Shown: positions 19,099-26,771 of the stretch, in pieces
Position numbering within the stretch: position 1 is the stretch's first letter
Layout of the letters: each line of letters starts with the position of its first letter
Assembly: GCA_964438735.1 (NCBI GenBank)
Contig: CAYTLW010000004.1
Location: 1-64,000, forward strand
Direction: 5' to 3'
Source: CAYTLW01 sp964438735
Lineage (GTDB): Bacteria > Myxococcota_A > UBA9042
Length of the DNA: 64,000 nt
Notes under the pieces: generated by a model
Database searches by the model: none
What the model was told of the DNA's origin: nothing
Seen by the model: only the letters and a program-made list of their open reading frames with translations
Translations under genes and position numbers: made by a program

Positions 19099-20381
19099 CT
19101 TCGCCCTCCCCGTTTGGTAGATGCGGACAGGCGGGTGATGGCGGCGCGGGCGTGGGCGGCCTCTTTGACCGGCAGGGTGCCCTGGCCCGCGATGGCGGAC
19201 AGGCAGCGCTTGCGGGCGGCCGCGCTCGGCTCTTCGTTGCAGATGCGGCGGTCGTTCTTGCGCATGTCGCGCTGCCGGCGGTCCACCTCGGCCAGCAGAC
19301 CGCGCCAGGTGCCCAGCGCGCCCCTGCCATCGCCACGGGCCTCCTGGATCGCGGCCAGGCGCGCCATCCAGACGAAGATGCGACGCGGCGCGTGGGCCGT
19401 CTTGAGCAGTCGTTTCAGGCGCTTTTCGGCCAGGTTCATCTGCTTCGGGCCCGGCTTGCAGTGGCGAGCGCCCGGGCCGGCGGGCGCGCCGGTGTAGATG
19501 TCTACCAGTCGCTCCAGGGATCGCGTGTGGGCCGGCTCCACATAACTGGCCACCACGTGGGAGGTCTCGATGGTGCCCACGATGCGTTCCAACACCAGCG
19601 CCTCCTTGGCCGGCTGGCAGGATTGTCTATGCAGACGTGCGCGCAGCTCATGACCCACCAGTCCGGCGGCTGAGGTCGGATGTTCACCAGCCATGCGGGT
19701 CAACAGCGCGATGGCCTGGCGGCGGGACTTCGCGTCATCGCTTCGCGCCAGCAGCTCGGCGGCGCGCAGCAGCAGATTGTCGGCCAGCTCGCTCTTGGGG
19801 TGGGCGCGTTCGGTGGCCAGCATCCAGGCGATGGCTGCTTTGCGGGTTCCTTCGTCGCGACCCGCGTGGCGGACCAGGTGGCTCAGGGCGCGCAGTCCAG
19901 CGGCGGTATCCGAGGCGCGCTCCACCAGGGCGCGGAAGATCTTCAGCCCGTCATTTGTGGCGCCCAGGTCGTCGTAGCGGATCTCGGCGGCGTGCAGCAG
20001 GGCTCTTGCGCGGGTGGGGCGGCTGTGGCCGGTTTTGGCGAGCTCGTCCAAACATGCCGCGGCGGGTCGTAGTTGGCCGTCGCGACGCTGGGCTTCGCAG
20101 GCGACCAGGCCGGCTTCGTCGGCGTCTTCGGGGGTGCGGGCCCGCTTGCGCAAGATGGCGAAGCGCTTCGCGGCCAGGGCATGCTGGCCATCGATGTGCA
20201 GCCGATGGGTGTAGTAGAGGTCGCTCTCCCAACGCTGTCGGGGCGTCGGTGGCGGTTTGGGGCTGGCGCAGCCGACAAAGAGCAGGAAGATGACCCCCAG
20301 CGGCACCATGACGCGCGCGCAGGTGCCGAGTCGTCGGCCCGCCAGGGCAGGGTCACATGCCGCGGGGAGTCGGCGGTTCAT
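19095..20381 (-). CDS. TPR-rich lipoprotein in the mla operon
   Basis: 428 residues. The N-terminus carries basic residues, then VMVPLGVIFLLFVGC, a clear lipobox. The mature part is almost entirely helical, with TPR-like pairs such as YYTHRLHIDGQHALAAKRFAILR, ARALLHAAEIRYDDLG and ADNLLLRAAELLARSDDAK. The start at 20381 is supported by the ATGA overlap with the upstream phosphatase gene; its stop overlaps the mlaF start the same way. It is therefore coexpressed with a lipid transporter that lacks an MCE component. It may act as a periplasmic scaffold; no family member of known function was recognised. Confidence 0.75.
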   Translation of the reverse strand: MNRRLPAACDPALAGRRLGTCARVMVPLGVIFLLFVGCASPKPPPTPRQRWESDLYYTHRLHIDGQHALAAKRFAILRKRARTPEDADEAGLVACEAQRRDGQLRPAAACLDELAKTGHSRPTRARALLHAAEIRYDDLGATNDGLKIFRALVERASDTAAGLRALSHLVRHAGRDEGTRKAAIAWMLATERAHPKSELADNLLLRAAELLARSDDAKSRRQAIALLTRMAGEHPTSAAGLVGHELRARLHRQSCQPAKEALVLERIVGTIETSHVVASYVEPAHTRSLERLVDIYTGAPAGPGARHCKPGPKQMNLAEKRLKRLLKTAHAPRRIFVWMARLAAIQEARGDGRGALGTWRGLLAEVDRRQRDMRKNDRRICNEEPSAAARKRCLSAIAGQGTLPVKEAAHARAAITRLSASTKRGGRR

Positions 20382-21223
20382 CGCACGACCATCTGGCGAA
20401 GCGGCTCGTGGATGTGGCCGTTGCTGGCGACGGTATTGCTGGCGAAGATGTTGTGCTCCTCGCCATCAAAACCGGTCACCTGTCCGCCCGCAGCTTCGAT
20501 GATGGCGTGGCCGGCGCACAGATCCCAGGGCGCCAGGCCCACCTCCCAGAAGCCATCCAACCGCCCGGCCGCCACCTCGCAGAGATCGATGGCCGCAGAG
20601 CCCGCCCGGCGCACCCCGTGGGCGTGCATCAGGCCTCGGCCGAGCCACTTCAGCAGCTGGTCCAGGCGCTCGCGCCGGTCGTAGGGGAAGCCCGTAGCGA
20701 GCAACGAACGCGCAAGCTGTTCGGTAGATGAGGTACGGATCTGCTGTCCGTTGCAAGTCGCCCGCAGCCCCGATCCGCCGACGAACATCTCCCGTCGGGC
20801 CGGCGCCTGGACCACGCCCAGCACCGGGCGACCGTAATGCAGCAGGCCCAGGCTGACGGCGAAGTTGAGATAGCCGTGGGTGTAGTTGGTCGTGCCGTCG
20901 AGGGGATCGACCGCCCAGCAGAAGGGCAGGGCAGCCACCTTCTCGGCCAGGCGCGCTGCGCCCGCGGCTCCGTCCCGTTCTTCGGCCAGCACCGTGTCGC
21001 CGACAAAGGCGCTCCGCAGCTCGCTCAGGATGCGGGCCTCACTGTCGCGATCGGCGACCGTGACCAGGTCGATTGGCGACTTTTCGTCGATGGTCTCCAA
21101 GCGACGGTAATGGCCCATCAGGATGGCGCCAGCCTCCTCGGCGGCGCGCAGGGCCACCTTGAGACGCGCCGCGATGGCGTGCTGCAGGGCCGGATCTTCG
21201 CTGGCGGTGGGCGGTGCGGGCAT
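20378..21223 (-). CDS. Inositol-monophosphatase-family phosphatase
   Basis: 281 residues from the ATG at 21223 (MPAPPTASED); longer in-frame starts add only low-complexity Arg/His. Metal-binding motifs of the IMPase superfamily are intact: LAEERDG, WAVDPLDGTTNYTHG and APWDLCAGHAIIEAAGG. Such enzymes remove phosphate from inositol phosphates, fructose-1,6-bisphosphate or PAP with Mg2+. It is the first gene of the operon with the TPR lipoprotein and MlaFE. A role in inositol-lipid head-group supply would fit that context but is inference; SuhB-like RNA-binding roles are an alternative. No clear Shine-Dalgarno sequence precedes the start. Confidence 0.85.
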   Translation of the reverse strand: MPAPPTASEDPALQHAIAARLKVALRAAEEAGAILMGHYRRLETIDEKSPIDLVTVADRDSEARILSELRSAFVGDTVLAEERDGAAGAARLAEKVAALPFCWAVDPLDGTTNYTHGYLNFAVSLGLLHYGRPVLGVVQAPARREMFVGGSGLRATCNGQQIRTSSTEQLARSLLATGFPYDRRERLDQLLKWLGRGLMHAHGVRRAGSAAIDLCEVAAGRLDGFWEVGLAPWDLCAGHAIIEAAGGQVTGFDGEEHNIFASNTVASNGHIHEPLRQMVVR

Positions 21224-21288
21224 GGCGAAGGCAGTGTGGTGCGGCGCGCGGCGCTGCGCAAGGCGGCGGGGCCGGTGCGGCAAACAGG

Positions 21289-21337
21289 GCGACAAAAGTC
21301 CTCATGAGGACTTTTGTATTCTGTCGCTAAAGGCGAC
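21289..21337. repeat. 26-bp perfect palindrome with nested GCGAC/GTCGC arms in a divergent spacer
   Basis: ACAAAAGTCCTCA followed directly by its reverse complement occupies 21292-21317. Around it lie GCGAC (289-293), GTCGC (323-327) and GCGAC (333-337, offsets from 21000), so the outer arms can enclose the palindrome or the last two can form a separate small hairpin. The spacer separates the phosphatase operon (leftward) from the exported protein at 21507 (rightward). The A-run/T-run flanks resemble a bidirectional terminator; the position between divergent promoters suggests an operator or attenuator instead. Confidence 0.6.
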
Positions 21338-21506
21338 CTGGGTTCCAGCATCGGCCTGCGGCCTCGCTGGGGGCGTGCCTGCAGGCTGCAGGGCAGTCGA
21401 GGGCTGCTGAGTCGCCTTCGCCGCAATCGGCCAACAGAGCCGCGCTGTTGCCTGTTTGCCGCGCACGATCGCAACAGGCACCATCAGGCTCCCGACCGGA
21501 GGACCC

Positions 21507-22526
21507 ATGAACACGATGCACCGCCTCGTCGTCGCGGCGCTCTGCGCTGGACTGCTGCTCCCCGCCGGCGCCTTCGCGGCCGACTTCTCCCTGGCCCGGC
21601 GCTTCGTGCACACGGCGAAGTACCCGACGATGATCGTCGACGTGGTGGCCACCTGGCCGGGCAAGAAGTCGCTGCCCCACTCCCGTCGACGCAGCCATGG
21701 GTACACCTTCCAACTGACCGAAGCTGGCAATGTGGTCGCGAGCGCTCGGCTGATCCTCAAGCATCGGGTCGACGGTCGCGGCGAGGTCCTGCGCCTGGTC
21801 TACAAGTCACCCATCAAGAAGCCGACGCCGCGGGCTGTGAAGGTGACCTTGAGCCATCCGAAGTCACCAGGCACCACCGGGGCCATCGAGGTGGAGGCGT
21901 TGGGCAAGCCGAAAGTGAACGGATATGCCGTCATCGCCTTCGAGCATAACAACCGCAAGAAGGCCTACCGACGCTACGATCGCTACAAGAAGCAGGGCCT
22001 GCCCATGCACAACGGCTTCCCCCGGGTCACCGAGGGCAAGTGGCTGCGCGGTCACAAAGGCAAGCGCTGGAACGTGCTGGCCGGCATCCCCACCGAACGC
22101 GCGGTCGCCGACGCCCTGGCCGCCTTCATCAAGGCGCGCGGTTGGAAGGCGCGCGTCGAGCCGGTGGAATCGGACGCGTTCGAGCGACTGCGGGTGTTCG
22201 TATTCACCTCGACCGGCAAGCGGAGCAAGGACCCGAAGTGGAAGGAGCTGGCGCCCGCGTTCCTGGGCTGGACCGGATTCAGCGGCAGCAGCCACAAGTT
22301 GAGCTGGCCCGAGAGCAGCGCCCGCCCGGCCCGCGATAACAGCCTGTTGCTACCCTTTTTGTGGCCGAGCTGGCGGGTGAAGGATCTGCGCGTGCGCTTC
22401 GACCACGCCGACGGCTTCGACTGGGCATGCGACCAGATCTCCCTGAAGATGCCGCCCAAAACCAAGTGGGTGGTGCCGATCAAGGCGTCGATCTCGACCC
22501 AGAACTGCTCGATGATTGGCGATTGA
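21507..22526 (+). CDS. Exported protein of unknown function
   Basis: 339 residues from the ATG at 21507, with GGAGG 4 nt upstream. A signal peptide with cleavage after GAFAA is evident (MHRLVVAALCAGLLLPAGAFAADF). The mature protein is basic and beta-rich (repeated K/R-rich strands such as PRAVKVTLSHP, VNGYAVIAFEHNNRKKAYRRYDRYKK). A central helix-containing domain follows (IPTERAVADALAAFIKARGWKARVEP). The last part reads VKDLRVRFDHADGFDWACDQISLKMPP and has one Cys pair near the C-terminus. No known family was recognised. It is probably periplasmic or secreted. The next exported unknown begins 136 nt downstream on the same strand. Confidence 0.7.
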   Translation: MNTMHRLVVAALCAGLLLPAGAFAADFSLARRFVHTAKYPTMIVDVVATWPGKKSLPHSRRRSHGYTFQLTEAGNVVASARLILKHRVDGRGEVLRLVYKSPIKKPTPRAVKVTLSHPKSPGTTGAIEVEALGKPKVNGYAVIAFEHNNRKKAYRRYDRYKKQGLPMHNGFPRVTEGKWLRGHKGKRWNVLAGIPTERAVADALAAFIKARGWKARVEPVESDAFERLRVFVFTSTGKRSKDPKWKELAPAFLGWTGFSGSSHKLSWPESSARPARDNSLLLPFLWPSWRVKDLRVRFDHADGFDWACDQISLKMPPKTKWVVPIKASISTQNCSMIGD

Positions 22527-22662
22527 GCCGGCCCGCACGGGGGCCTGTTCGCGGCCGGGAGTGTTCGTCCGGGTCAGCACCACGCCGCCGTCGCCGCGTC
22601 GTTGTCCAGACCGATGCGCTCGCACACTCGCCGTCGAGGCTCACTCCGGGTAGGGTTCGGGC

Positions 22663-23667
22663 ATGAACACTTCCCTCTGCAGATCCGCCGCGATCTTCTT
22701 GTCCATATTTCTGGCGTTGACCGTCAGCGGCACCATCGCCCTGGGCCACGCGCCGGCCAAAATGCCGGCCGCGGCCACGCCCGCAATGGCCGCCGCGGGC
22801 GCTGAGGAACCGCAGGAACCGAAGTCCGTGGTGATGCATCGCGCCTTGACGTTGCTGCGCGACAACCCGGCAGGTCTGCAATCCGAACACCGCCTGCTGT
22901 GGCGCATGGACCTGTCCGATAGCGACCACATCCTCTTCCGCGACACCTATCTGGCCATCGGTCCGCAGCTGATGGTCAGCCCCTCGCTGCAGCGCCTGGG
23001 CGCCCGAATCGACTTCAAGCCGCTGGCCATGTTGGAGCTCTTTGCCCTGGCCGAATACCTGTGGTTCCTGGGCAACTTCGACTACGTCACCAGCTACGAC
23101 GACGCCAGCGCCGACCACTCGCCGAAAGCCCTGGAGGTGGCCGGCGACACGGGCGGGAATTACAGCGCCACCGGCCTGAGCCTGGCCGTCTCGGCGCGCC
23201 TGCAGGTCAAGGTGAAGGATCTGGCCATTCGCAGCACCACGCGCATGAATCGCTACTGGATGGATACCAAGGATGGCGACCCGGTCTGGTACGACATCTA
23301 CTGGGACATCATGTCATCGCGGCGCGGCTGGACCATGCTGCAGGATAACGACCTGCTGTACGTCAAGGATCGCCTGGTCATCGGCCTGCGCCATACGTGG
23401 ACGCGGAGCTGGCTACCGGACAGCGCCATGGCAGCGGTGCCCGAAGGGGCGCCGCGACCGGACTCGATCCACCGCCTGGGGCCGCTGGTGGCCTGGCGCC
23501 TGGTGGACGAACCGAAGTACGCCGACACCGCGTTCCGGCGGCCGACGTTGCTGCTGCTGAGCCAGTTCTGGCTCGCGCATCCGTATCGGGCGGGGCAGCA
23601 GGTCTCGCAGTTCCGGCCGTGGCTCGTGATCGCGCTGGCCTTCGATGGCCGGCTGTACGGGCAGTAG
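22663..23667 (+). CDS. Exported protein, possible outer-membrane beta-barrel
   Basis: 334 residues with a signal peptide (ranging through AAIFLSIFLALTVSGTIALGHA). Residues 85-330 alternate hydrophobic and polar residues in strand-length runs: RDTYLAIGPQLMVS, LGARIDFKPLAMLELFALAEYLWFL, LSLAVSARLQVKVKDLAIR, DRLVIGLRHTWTR and FRPWLVIALAFDGRLY. Many aromatic residues fall near strand ends, as in small outer-membrane barrels. It lacks a C-terminal Phe. Name and ligand unknown. The ribosome site is weak. The kinase gene follows after 67 nt on the same strand. Confidence 0.6.
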   Translation: MNTSLCRSAAIFLSIFLALTVSGTIALGHAPAKMPAAATPAMAAAGAEEPQEPKSVVMHRALTLLRDNPAGLQSEHRLLWRMDLSDSDHILFRDTYLAIGPQLMVSPSLQRLGARIDFKPLAMLELFALAEYLWFLGNFDYVTSYDDASADHSPKALEVAGDTGGNYSATGLSLAVSARLQVKVKDLAIRSTTRMNRYWMDTKDGDPVWYDIYWDIMSSRRGWTMLQDNDLLYVKDRLVIGLRHTWTRSWLPDSAMAAVPEGAPRPDSIHRLGPLVAWRLVDEPKYADTAFRRPTLLLLSQFWLAHPYRAGQQVSQFRPWLVIALAFDGRLYGQ

Positions 23668-23734
23668 CGGGGACCGGGCCGCCACCCTTGTCTCCCCGCC
23701 GCCCCTTCGGCACCATCGGCCGTCGAGGTGGCTC

Positions 23735-25837
23735 GTGACCTTCACCAAGGACGCCAATTCCTTCCGCGCCGACGATGTCGTCAACGGGCGATATCGCATC
23801 ACGGGCATGTTGGGCCGCGGTGGTTATGGCGCGGTGTATGCCGCCGAACATACTGGCACTGCGCAGCCGGTGGCGCTGAAGATGCTGAGCGTCGACCCGT
23901 CCACGACCGACGATGACGTGGTCGCGCGTTTTTATCGCGAGGCGCGGATCACCGCTGGCCTGACGGATGTGCACACGGTGCGGGTCTTCGACGTCGGCCA
24001 GGTAGAGGATGGTCCGCTCTTTATGGCCATGGAGCTGCTGCGCGGTCCGGAGCTGAACAAGGTCATCCGCAGCCGCGAGACGGCCGGTCGGCGGGTGCTC
24101 CAGGCCGAGGCTATCGAGATCGCGCTGCCGATCCTGCAGAGCCTGGCCGAGGCCCACAAGGCGGGTCTGGTGCACCGTGACCTGAAGCCGGCCAACATCA
24201 TCATCGCCACCATGGGCGACAACCAGAGCGTGGTGAAGGTGCTGGATTTCGGCATCGCCCGCACCCAGGACTCCGAGCTCACCACCGAAGGCCAGGCCCT
24301 GGGTACGCCGACCTACATGAGCCCCGACCAGGTGCGTGGCAAGAGCGTCGACGGCCGCGCCGACCTCTATTCGCTGGGTGTGATCTTGTTCCGCATGCTG
24401 GCCGGACGGGCGCCCTTCCGCGCCGACGACTCGTTCGCATTGGCCTTCATGCACGTACAGGAGGAGATCCCCGACCTGCGCAAGCTCTGCGACGACGAGG
24501 TCGACGATGCCATGGTCGATGTGATCATGCGCGCCATGGCGAAGGAGCCGGAGGATCGCTTCCAGAGCGCCTCCGAGATGCACGTCGCGTTGCAGAAGGT
24601 GGCCGAGCAGACCCGCGTGACGGCGCTGGCCGCGGCCATGGCCGCAGAGACGACGCCGGTCGAGGACCTGCCCGAGTCCGTTGACACCAGCGAGGCGCCG
24701 GCGGATGACGCGAAGGAAGCGGGGCCCGAATCGGCCGTGGAGCCGGCCATCGGCATGGGCCCAGGTGGTTCGGTGCTGGGGGCTTTGGTCGCCGAGGTGG
24801 CGGCCGACGAGGCACGCACGCCGTCCGTTGTTCGAGCGGCGTTTCGCAAGAGCGAGGAGGACTATACCAAGGTCAAGGGCGAGGATGACCCGACCGCCGC
24901 GCTGCCACACCTGCCCGCCGGCCGCGTCTTGAGGCCGGCCGCCAACGGCGGTGCGGACGCCGAAAAGCCCGCGCAGACGCCGTCGGGTGAGCTCCATCGC
25001 GACGCCACCCTGGCCCTGGACACGGGCGAACAGGCGGCGGCAAGAGCCATCGAGGCGCTGACGGTGGTCGACGTGGTGCCTGGTGACGAGGTGCCGCCCG
25101 CCAGTGGTGGAGCTCCCTTGCGCTGGGTGCTGATCGCGGCGGCGTTTCTTGCCGTGGCGGGTGGCGGTGCATGGGCCTGGCTGGGCGCCAATCGAACGGC
25201 CGCCGATGCCTCCTCGACACCCTCTGCGACCGGTGCCGAAGCGCCCGCCGCCGGCAATGCCGCCGATGGGAACCAGGCCGCGGGTGCCGTCAGCGATGCC
25301 GAGAAGGTCAAGCTGCTCATCAGTGCCGCCGAGCGGACCGACAACCCCGAGCTGAAGATCAAGCTGCTGCGCCAGGCCATGCAACTCGCCCCAGGCGACG
25401 ACACCATTGAGGTGCTGCTCGAAGCTGCCAAGGACGAAAGGCGCAAGATGGCACAAGGCGAAGCAGCGGACCCCAAGGCCGCCGCAGAAGAGGCCTCCGA
25501 CCCACCCGCAGCCGCAGCGACCGGCACCGCCGAGGCCCCCAAAGGCGCCGCCAAGCCCAGCGCGAAGCCGCGTCCGACAGCCCACCGAAGTGCCATTCAA
25601 GCGAGCGCCAAACCCGTCGCCAAACCCGCCACCGCTCCAACGACCCCGGCCCCCGCTCCGGCCGCCCCGATTGACGCAGCGCCGGCGCCAGCGCCCGAGC
25701 CGGCCCCGCCACCGCCCCCGCCCGTGGCCGCAAGGAAGCCTCCCGCCCCGCCGCCTGTGGTCGGCCATGCGCCGCCCAAAGAGCCTGACAAGAAAGCCAA
25801 AAAGAAAGAGCCCGAAGTCCCCGTGATGGATTTCTGA
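23735..25837 (+). CDS. Membrane-anchored eukaryotic-type Ser/Thr protein kinase
   Basis: 700 residues from a GTG at 23735 with GAGG upstream. The kinase domain (about 18-285) has all catalytic motifs: GRGGYG loop (27-32), VALK lysine (49), HRDLKPAN (about 147), DFG (about 171), an activation loop with DSELTTEGQALGTPTYMSPDQ, and DLYSLG. It should be active. A Glu/Ala-rich juxtamembrane region of about 170 residues precedes a single transmembrane helix (about 460-485, RWVLIAAAFLAVAGGGAWAWL). Outside is a helical segment (EKVKLLISAAERTDNPELKIKLLRQAM) and a long Ala/Pro/Lys tail resembling a cell-wall-spanning linker. No PASTA domain. It lies 99 nt before the TPR + Cys-rich cassette, which it may regulate (inference). 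Confidence 0.9.
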   Translation: MTFTKDANSFRADDVVNGRYRITGMLGRGGYGAVYAAEHTGTAQPVALKMLSVDPSTTDDDVVARFYREARITAGLTDVHTVRVFDVGQVEDGPLFMAMELLRGPELNKVIRSRETAGRRVLQAEAIEIALPILQSLAEAHKAGLVHRDLKPANIIIATMGDNQSVVKVLDFGIARTQDSELTTEGQALGTPTYMSPDQVRGKSVDGRADLYSLGVILFRMLAGRAPFRADDSFALAFMHVQEEIPDLRKLCDDEVDDAMVDVIMRAMAKEPEDRFQSASEMHVALQKVAEQTRVTALAAAMAAETTPVEDLPESVDTSEAPADDAKEAGPESAVEPAIGMGPGGSVLGALVAEVAADEARTPSVVRAAFRKSEEDYTKVKGEDDPTAALPHLPAGRVLRPAANGGADAEKPAQTPSGELHRDATLALDTGEQAAARAIEALTVVDVVPGDEVPPASGGAPLRWVLIAAAFLAVAGGGAWAWLGANRTAADASSTPSATGAEAPAAGNAADGNQAAGAVSDAEKVKLLISAAERTDNPELKIKLLRQAMQLAPGDDTIEVLLEAAKDERRKMAQGEAADPKAAAEEASDPPAAAATGTAEAPKGAAKPSAKPRPTAHRSAIQASAKPVAKPATAPTTPAPAPAAPIDAAPAPAPEPAPPPPPPVAARKPPAPPPVVGHAPPKEPDKKAKKKEPEVPVMDF

Positions 25838-25936
25838 GCCGACCCGGATGCCAGCGTCTCCGAGTGTCGCTATGCTGGCCGTCGCCGCGCGCCACGCAGC
25901 CGGCCCGCGGCCGTTGCAGTCGGCATCGAGGGCACG

Positions 25937-26758
25937 ATGAATCGCCACCGCATACGATGGGCCGCCGCCTGGCTGATATTGCTGGGCCTCTCCGTCAGCC
26001 TGCCTGCCGCTGCGGATGCCAGTCCCAAGTCCATCCGCGAACGGGGCATCGAGTTGGCCCGGGTGGCCAAGTCCAGGGCCAAGGCCAAGAGCTTCGGCCT
26101 GGCCGCCAAGATGTTCCACGAGGCCTACAACATTGACCGGGCCGAGTTCAGCTACCTGTTCAGCGCCGGTCGCTGCGAGCAGCTGGACGGCAACGTGGAG
26201 AAGGCCGCCGCCACCTATCGCCGCTTCCTGGAGATCTCGCCCACCGACCACAAGCTGAGGCCCAGGGCCAGCGCCGAGCTGGAGAAGCTCGACGCCACCC
26301 CGCCGCCACCACCGGGCGAAGACCCGGCCCCGGATCCGGGCGCAGGTGCAGGCGCCGCCAAGCAAGGCGTGGCGCCGCCACCGGGCGTGGAGAAGTCCGG
26401 TTCCGGCGGCTGGCACAGTCCGGTCGGCTGGGGCGCCCTGGTGATCGGGATCGTGGCTGCAGGGGCAGGGGGCGGGCTGTTTGCCCTGGCTGCTGACGAC
26501 AGGAGCAAGCTGGAGGCCGCCGTCGACAAGAACAAGACGGCCACTGGGCTCATCACCAGCCATACCTATATCGAGGCGGTCGACGAGAAGCGAGACATCG
26601 AACGACGCCTGCTGACCTGGAGCGTCACCGCCGGTGCCGGCGCAGCGGTCGCCATCGTCGGCGCGGTTGTGCTGGCGATGGGGCCAGGTGATTCGAAGGT
26701 CCAGGCCGCGATGGCGCCGGATGGCTCGATTCGCGTCGGCTGGACAATGAGGTTCTAG
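25937..26758 (+). CDS. Exported TPR protein with two C-terminal membrane helices, paralogue of 9373-10356
   Basis: 273 residues with a signal peptide (RWAAAWLILLGLSVSLPAAADA). A TPR-like region follows: IELARVAKSRAKAKSFGLAA, then KMFHEAYNIDRAEFSYLFSA. Then come a Pro/Gly linker, two hydrophobic helices (GWGALVIGIVAAGAGGGLFALA and TWSVTAGAGAAVAIVGAVVLA) separated by D-D-R-S-K-L-E-A...GLITSHTYIEAVDEKR, and a final strand ending in RF. The domain order, the spacer and the terminal Phe match the protein at 9373-10356, which has a longer coiled coil. The Cys-rich lipoprotein gene starts 13 nt downstream. A scaffold or secretion-helper role is inferred from the twice-seen pairing only. Confidence 0.75.
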   Translation: MNRHRIRWAAAWLILLGLSVSLPAAADASPKSIRERGIELARVAKSRAKAKSFGLAAKMFHEAYNIDRAEFSYLFSAGRCEQLDGNVEKAAATYRRFLEISPTDHKLRPRASAELEKLDATPPPPPGEDPAPDPGAGAGAAKQGVAPPPGVEKSGSGGWHSPVGWGALVIGIVAAGAGGGLFALAADDRSKLEAAVDKNKTATGLITSHTYIEAVDEKRDIERRLLTWSVTAGAGAAVAIVGAVVLAMGPGDSKVQAAMAPDGSIRVGWTMRF

Positions 26759-26771
26759 GGCACAGACAACG

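Noticed and set aside
23378..26563. 1061-codon open frame opposite the kinase and TPR genes
   Set aside because: Arg/Gly/His-rich shadow of GC-rich coding sequence; the kinase on the other strand has every catalytic motif.
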